A DNA stretch of 63,305 nucleotides from Novosphingobium sediminis (GTDB lineage Bacteria; Pseudomonadota; Alphaproteobacteria; Sphingomonadales; Sphingomonadaceae), in contig NZ_BJYR01000027.1 of the NCBI RefSeq assembly GCF_007991615.1, forward strand, positions 1-63,305. Direction: 5' to 3'. The translations under genes and the position numbers were made by a program. Every line of letters starts with the position of its first letter. Position 1 is the first letter of the stretch. Below, in pieces: positions 61,885 through 63,305 of this stretch. The notes under the pieces were generated by a model, which saw nothing but the letters and a program-made list of their open reading frames with translations, was not told the origin of the DNA and ran no database searches.

Positions 61885-63305
61885 ACTTTCGATTGTACCC
61901 GCAGGGGCAGGGGCGGGCAAAACCCACCATATCCAGGAAACGCTGACCCAGTGGGTCCGGGACGGCAAGGTGCGGCCCGAGAAGATCCTGGCAGTTACCT
62001 TTACCGAAGCCGCCGCGGGAGAATTGCGGCAGCGGATCCGGGGGGCTCTGATTGCGGACAGCAATCTCGCAGCAGCGCTGGCTGTCGAGCGAGCCTATGT
62101 CTCAACCATCCATGGGCTGGGACGCCGATTGCTGATCGAGCATGCCTTCGCATCGGGTTCATCCCCGCAGCAGCGCCTGATCGCCGAAGACGAGCAGGAC
62201 TTGCTGATCCGTCGCTCGATCGAAGAAAATCCTGCGTTGAGCGAGCTTTCCCGAAACCTCGCCGCCCTTGGCTATCAAGGGAGCTTCTCTTCGGACGAAA
62301 CTGCAGAGGACAGCTTCCGCAAGAAGTTGCTCGGCGTCATCGCCTTGCTGCGAACGCTCGGTCCGCGAGGCAGCGATCCGGCGATGGCCAACTTTGTCGA
62401 GACATCCATCCGGACCGGATACGGTGCACCGATCGGGAAACCCGAGACTTTGGCTGCAGCGTTGAAGAAGGCTGTCGATTCCTTGCTTCAAGCCTTTCCT
62501 CGCTCCCTCGCTGACGAGGCTGTTAGTGCCGCCGCCAAGACCGCCTTCCGAGAGAACTTCCGCGCTCTGAAGCAGGCTCAGCAGCTGCTCGCCTCCAGTG
62601 GTAAAGACTGGCGGTTGTGGCAAAAGCTGCGTGGCCTCCGTCTGTCGATGCGCGGCAGTCCGACCCCTGACGGCTATGACGATCTTGCAACTGCGGTCAT
62701 GCTGGCAGCTGACAACCTGGTTTCTCATCCCGGACCGCTTGAGGATGCGGTTTCGCATGCGCGCGCTCTGGTCGAAGGCGCACAGTCGGCGATGACGGAC
62801 TACGAGACTCGCAAGCGTGAGCTCGGTGTCATCGACTTTAGCGATATGGTGACCAACGCCGCACAGATCCTTGACGAAAAGCCCGCTGTGCTTGGTGCCA
62901 TCATGGAAGAGGTCGACTGCGTCATTGTCGACGAGTTTCAGGACACCAACCCGATCCAGTTCACCTTCCTGTGGGCACTGGCGCGCAAGGCCAAACGCGC
63001 ATTGATCGTCGGCGACACCAAGCAGGCGATCATGGGCTTCCAGGGCGCGGATCCACGACTGACTGTCGCCCTTACGCAGCAATTTGAAACCAGCCCGCTC
63101 GACCGGAACTGGCGATCTGATCCGCGCATCATGGATTTCGTGAACGCGCTAGGTCCGTGCCTATTCGGAGAGGATTATACGGCGCTTGCTGCGCAGAACG
63201 CCTCCGGGCACGACACTGCTCTGGAAGTCATCGAGCTGGCCAGCAAACGCGGTGCCCGCTCCGGCGGAAAGCCCCAGCATTTCATCGCTGATCGTCTCCT
63301 GTCTC
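61877..63305 (+). CDS. AddA/UvrD-like helicase, 3' truncated by window end
   Basis: ATG at 61877 overlaps the nuclease stop by 8 bp. Visible: Walker A AGAGAGKT (9-16), TFTEAAAGELRQRI, STIHGLGRRLL, DEFQDT (352-357), GDTKQAIMGFQGADP and RNWRSDP. These are motifs I to IV of a superfamily 1A helicase of the AddA/RecB group. The C-terminal motifs V and VI, and any AddA nuclease, lie beyond base 63305. With the previous gene it resembles the AddAB end-processing machine, but on a mobile element under WYL control. Confidence 0.8.
   Translation, partial: MTELSIVPAGAGAGKTHHIQETLTQWVRDGKVRPEKILAVTFTEAAAGELRQRIRGALIADSNLAAALAVERAYVSTIHGLGRRLLIEHAFASGSSPQQRLIAEDEQDLLIRRSIEENPALSELSRNLAALGYQGSFSSDETAEDSFRKKLLGVIALLRTLGPRGSDPAMANFVETSIRTGYGAPIGKPETLAAALKKAVDSLLQAFPRSLADEAVSAAAKTAFRENFRALKQAQQLLASSGKDWRLWQKLRGLRLSMRGSPTPDGYDDLATAVMLAADNLVSHPGPLEDAVSHARALVEGAQSAMTDYETRKRELGVIDFSDMVTNAAQILDEKPAVLGAIMEEVDCVIVDEFQDTNPIQFTFLWALARKAKRALIVGDTKQAIMGFQGADPRLTVALTQQFETSPLDRNWRSDPRIMDFVNALGPCLFGEDYTALAAQNASGHDTALEVIELASKRGARSGGKPQHFIADRLLS

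Noticed and set aside
1..63305. CRISPR array, rRNA or tRNA genes
   Set aside because: No regularly spaced repeats and no rRNA- or tRNA-like sequence were noticed in the window.

Overview
The window is high-GC alphaproteobacterial DNA. Several small conserved families in it (DUF6437-, DUF6878-, DUF6915-, DUF6961- and DUF5818-like, named from memory of the families and not from a search) point to a sphingomonad. It is part of a conjugative element, either an ICE or a conjugative plasmid, with an F-type type IV secretion system, a MOBF relaxase and three blocks of cargo. Both ends of the window cut through genes.

Layout. 1-4880: accessory genes of the kind found on conjugative elements (ArdC-like antirestriction C-terminus, DUF2493 SLOG-like protein, single-stranded DNA-binding protein, small conserved proteins). 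5015-18406: a probable nested mobile defence island bounded by an exact 13-bp direct repeat. It holds two overlapping tyrosine recombinase genes, a Gabija-like pair (OLD-family ATPase/TOPRIM nuclease plus UvrD-like helicase) on the minus strand, and a complete type I restriction-modification set (hsdM-hsdS-hsdR). 18407-24648: candidate transfer origin, ribbon-helix-helix-like protein, coupling protein TraD and relaxase/helicase TraI. 24672-26545: minus-strand operon led by an S24-family (LexA/CI-like) repressor with clear palindromic operators, plus a small divergent gene.

26620-35645: the wreck of a type 3 BREX phage-defence locus. A WYL regulator (BrxR-like), brxF and brxC look intact. The methyltransferase gene pglX is cut by an IS3-family element, the next helicase gene has only its C-terminal part, and pglZ and brxA are absent. 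The IS has no target duplication, so it probably marks a deletion. 35746-54079: the transfer operon on the minus strand, transcribed traA-L-E-K-B-dsbC-V-C-orf-trbI-S26 peptidase-W-U-trbC-N-F-H-G, with many 4-8 bp overlaps. 54430-55917: XRE-type regulator, AlpA-type regulator and a HEPN-like protein with an RNxxxH motif. 55940-63305: a tandem-AAA ATPase divergent from a WYL regulator, an AddB-like PD-(D/E)XK nuclease and an AddA/UvrD-like helicase that runs off the window. This last group does not match a defence system I can name and is the best candidate for an undescribed one.

How it fits together. The relaxase, coupling protein and secretion channel move the element. ArdC and SSB are the sort of proteins that protect incoming single-stranded DNA. 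Copies of a TAGGAAA-type motif found in the S24 repressor operators also occur in the traA promoter region, near the XRE gene and near a small gene at 3978, suggesting a shared repressor regulon that keeps transfer off until damage or another trigger. Two separate WYL regulators, each with inverted repeats upstream, appear to guard two different defence cargoes.
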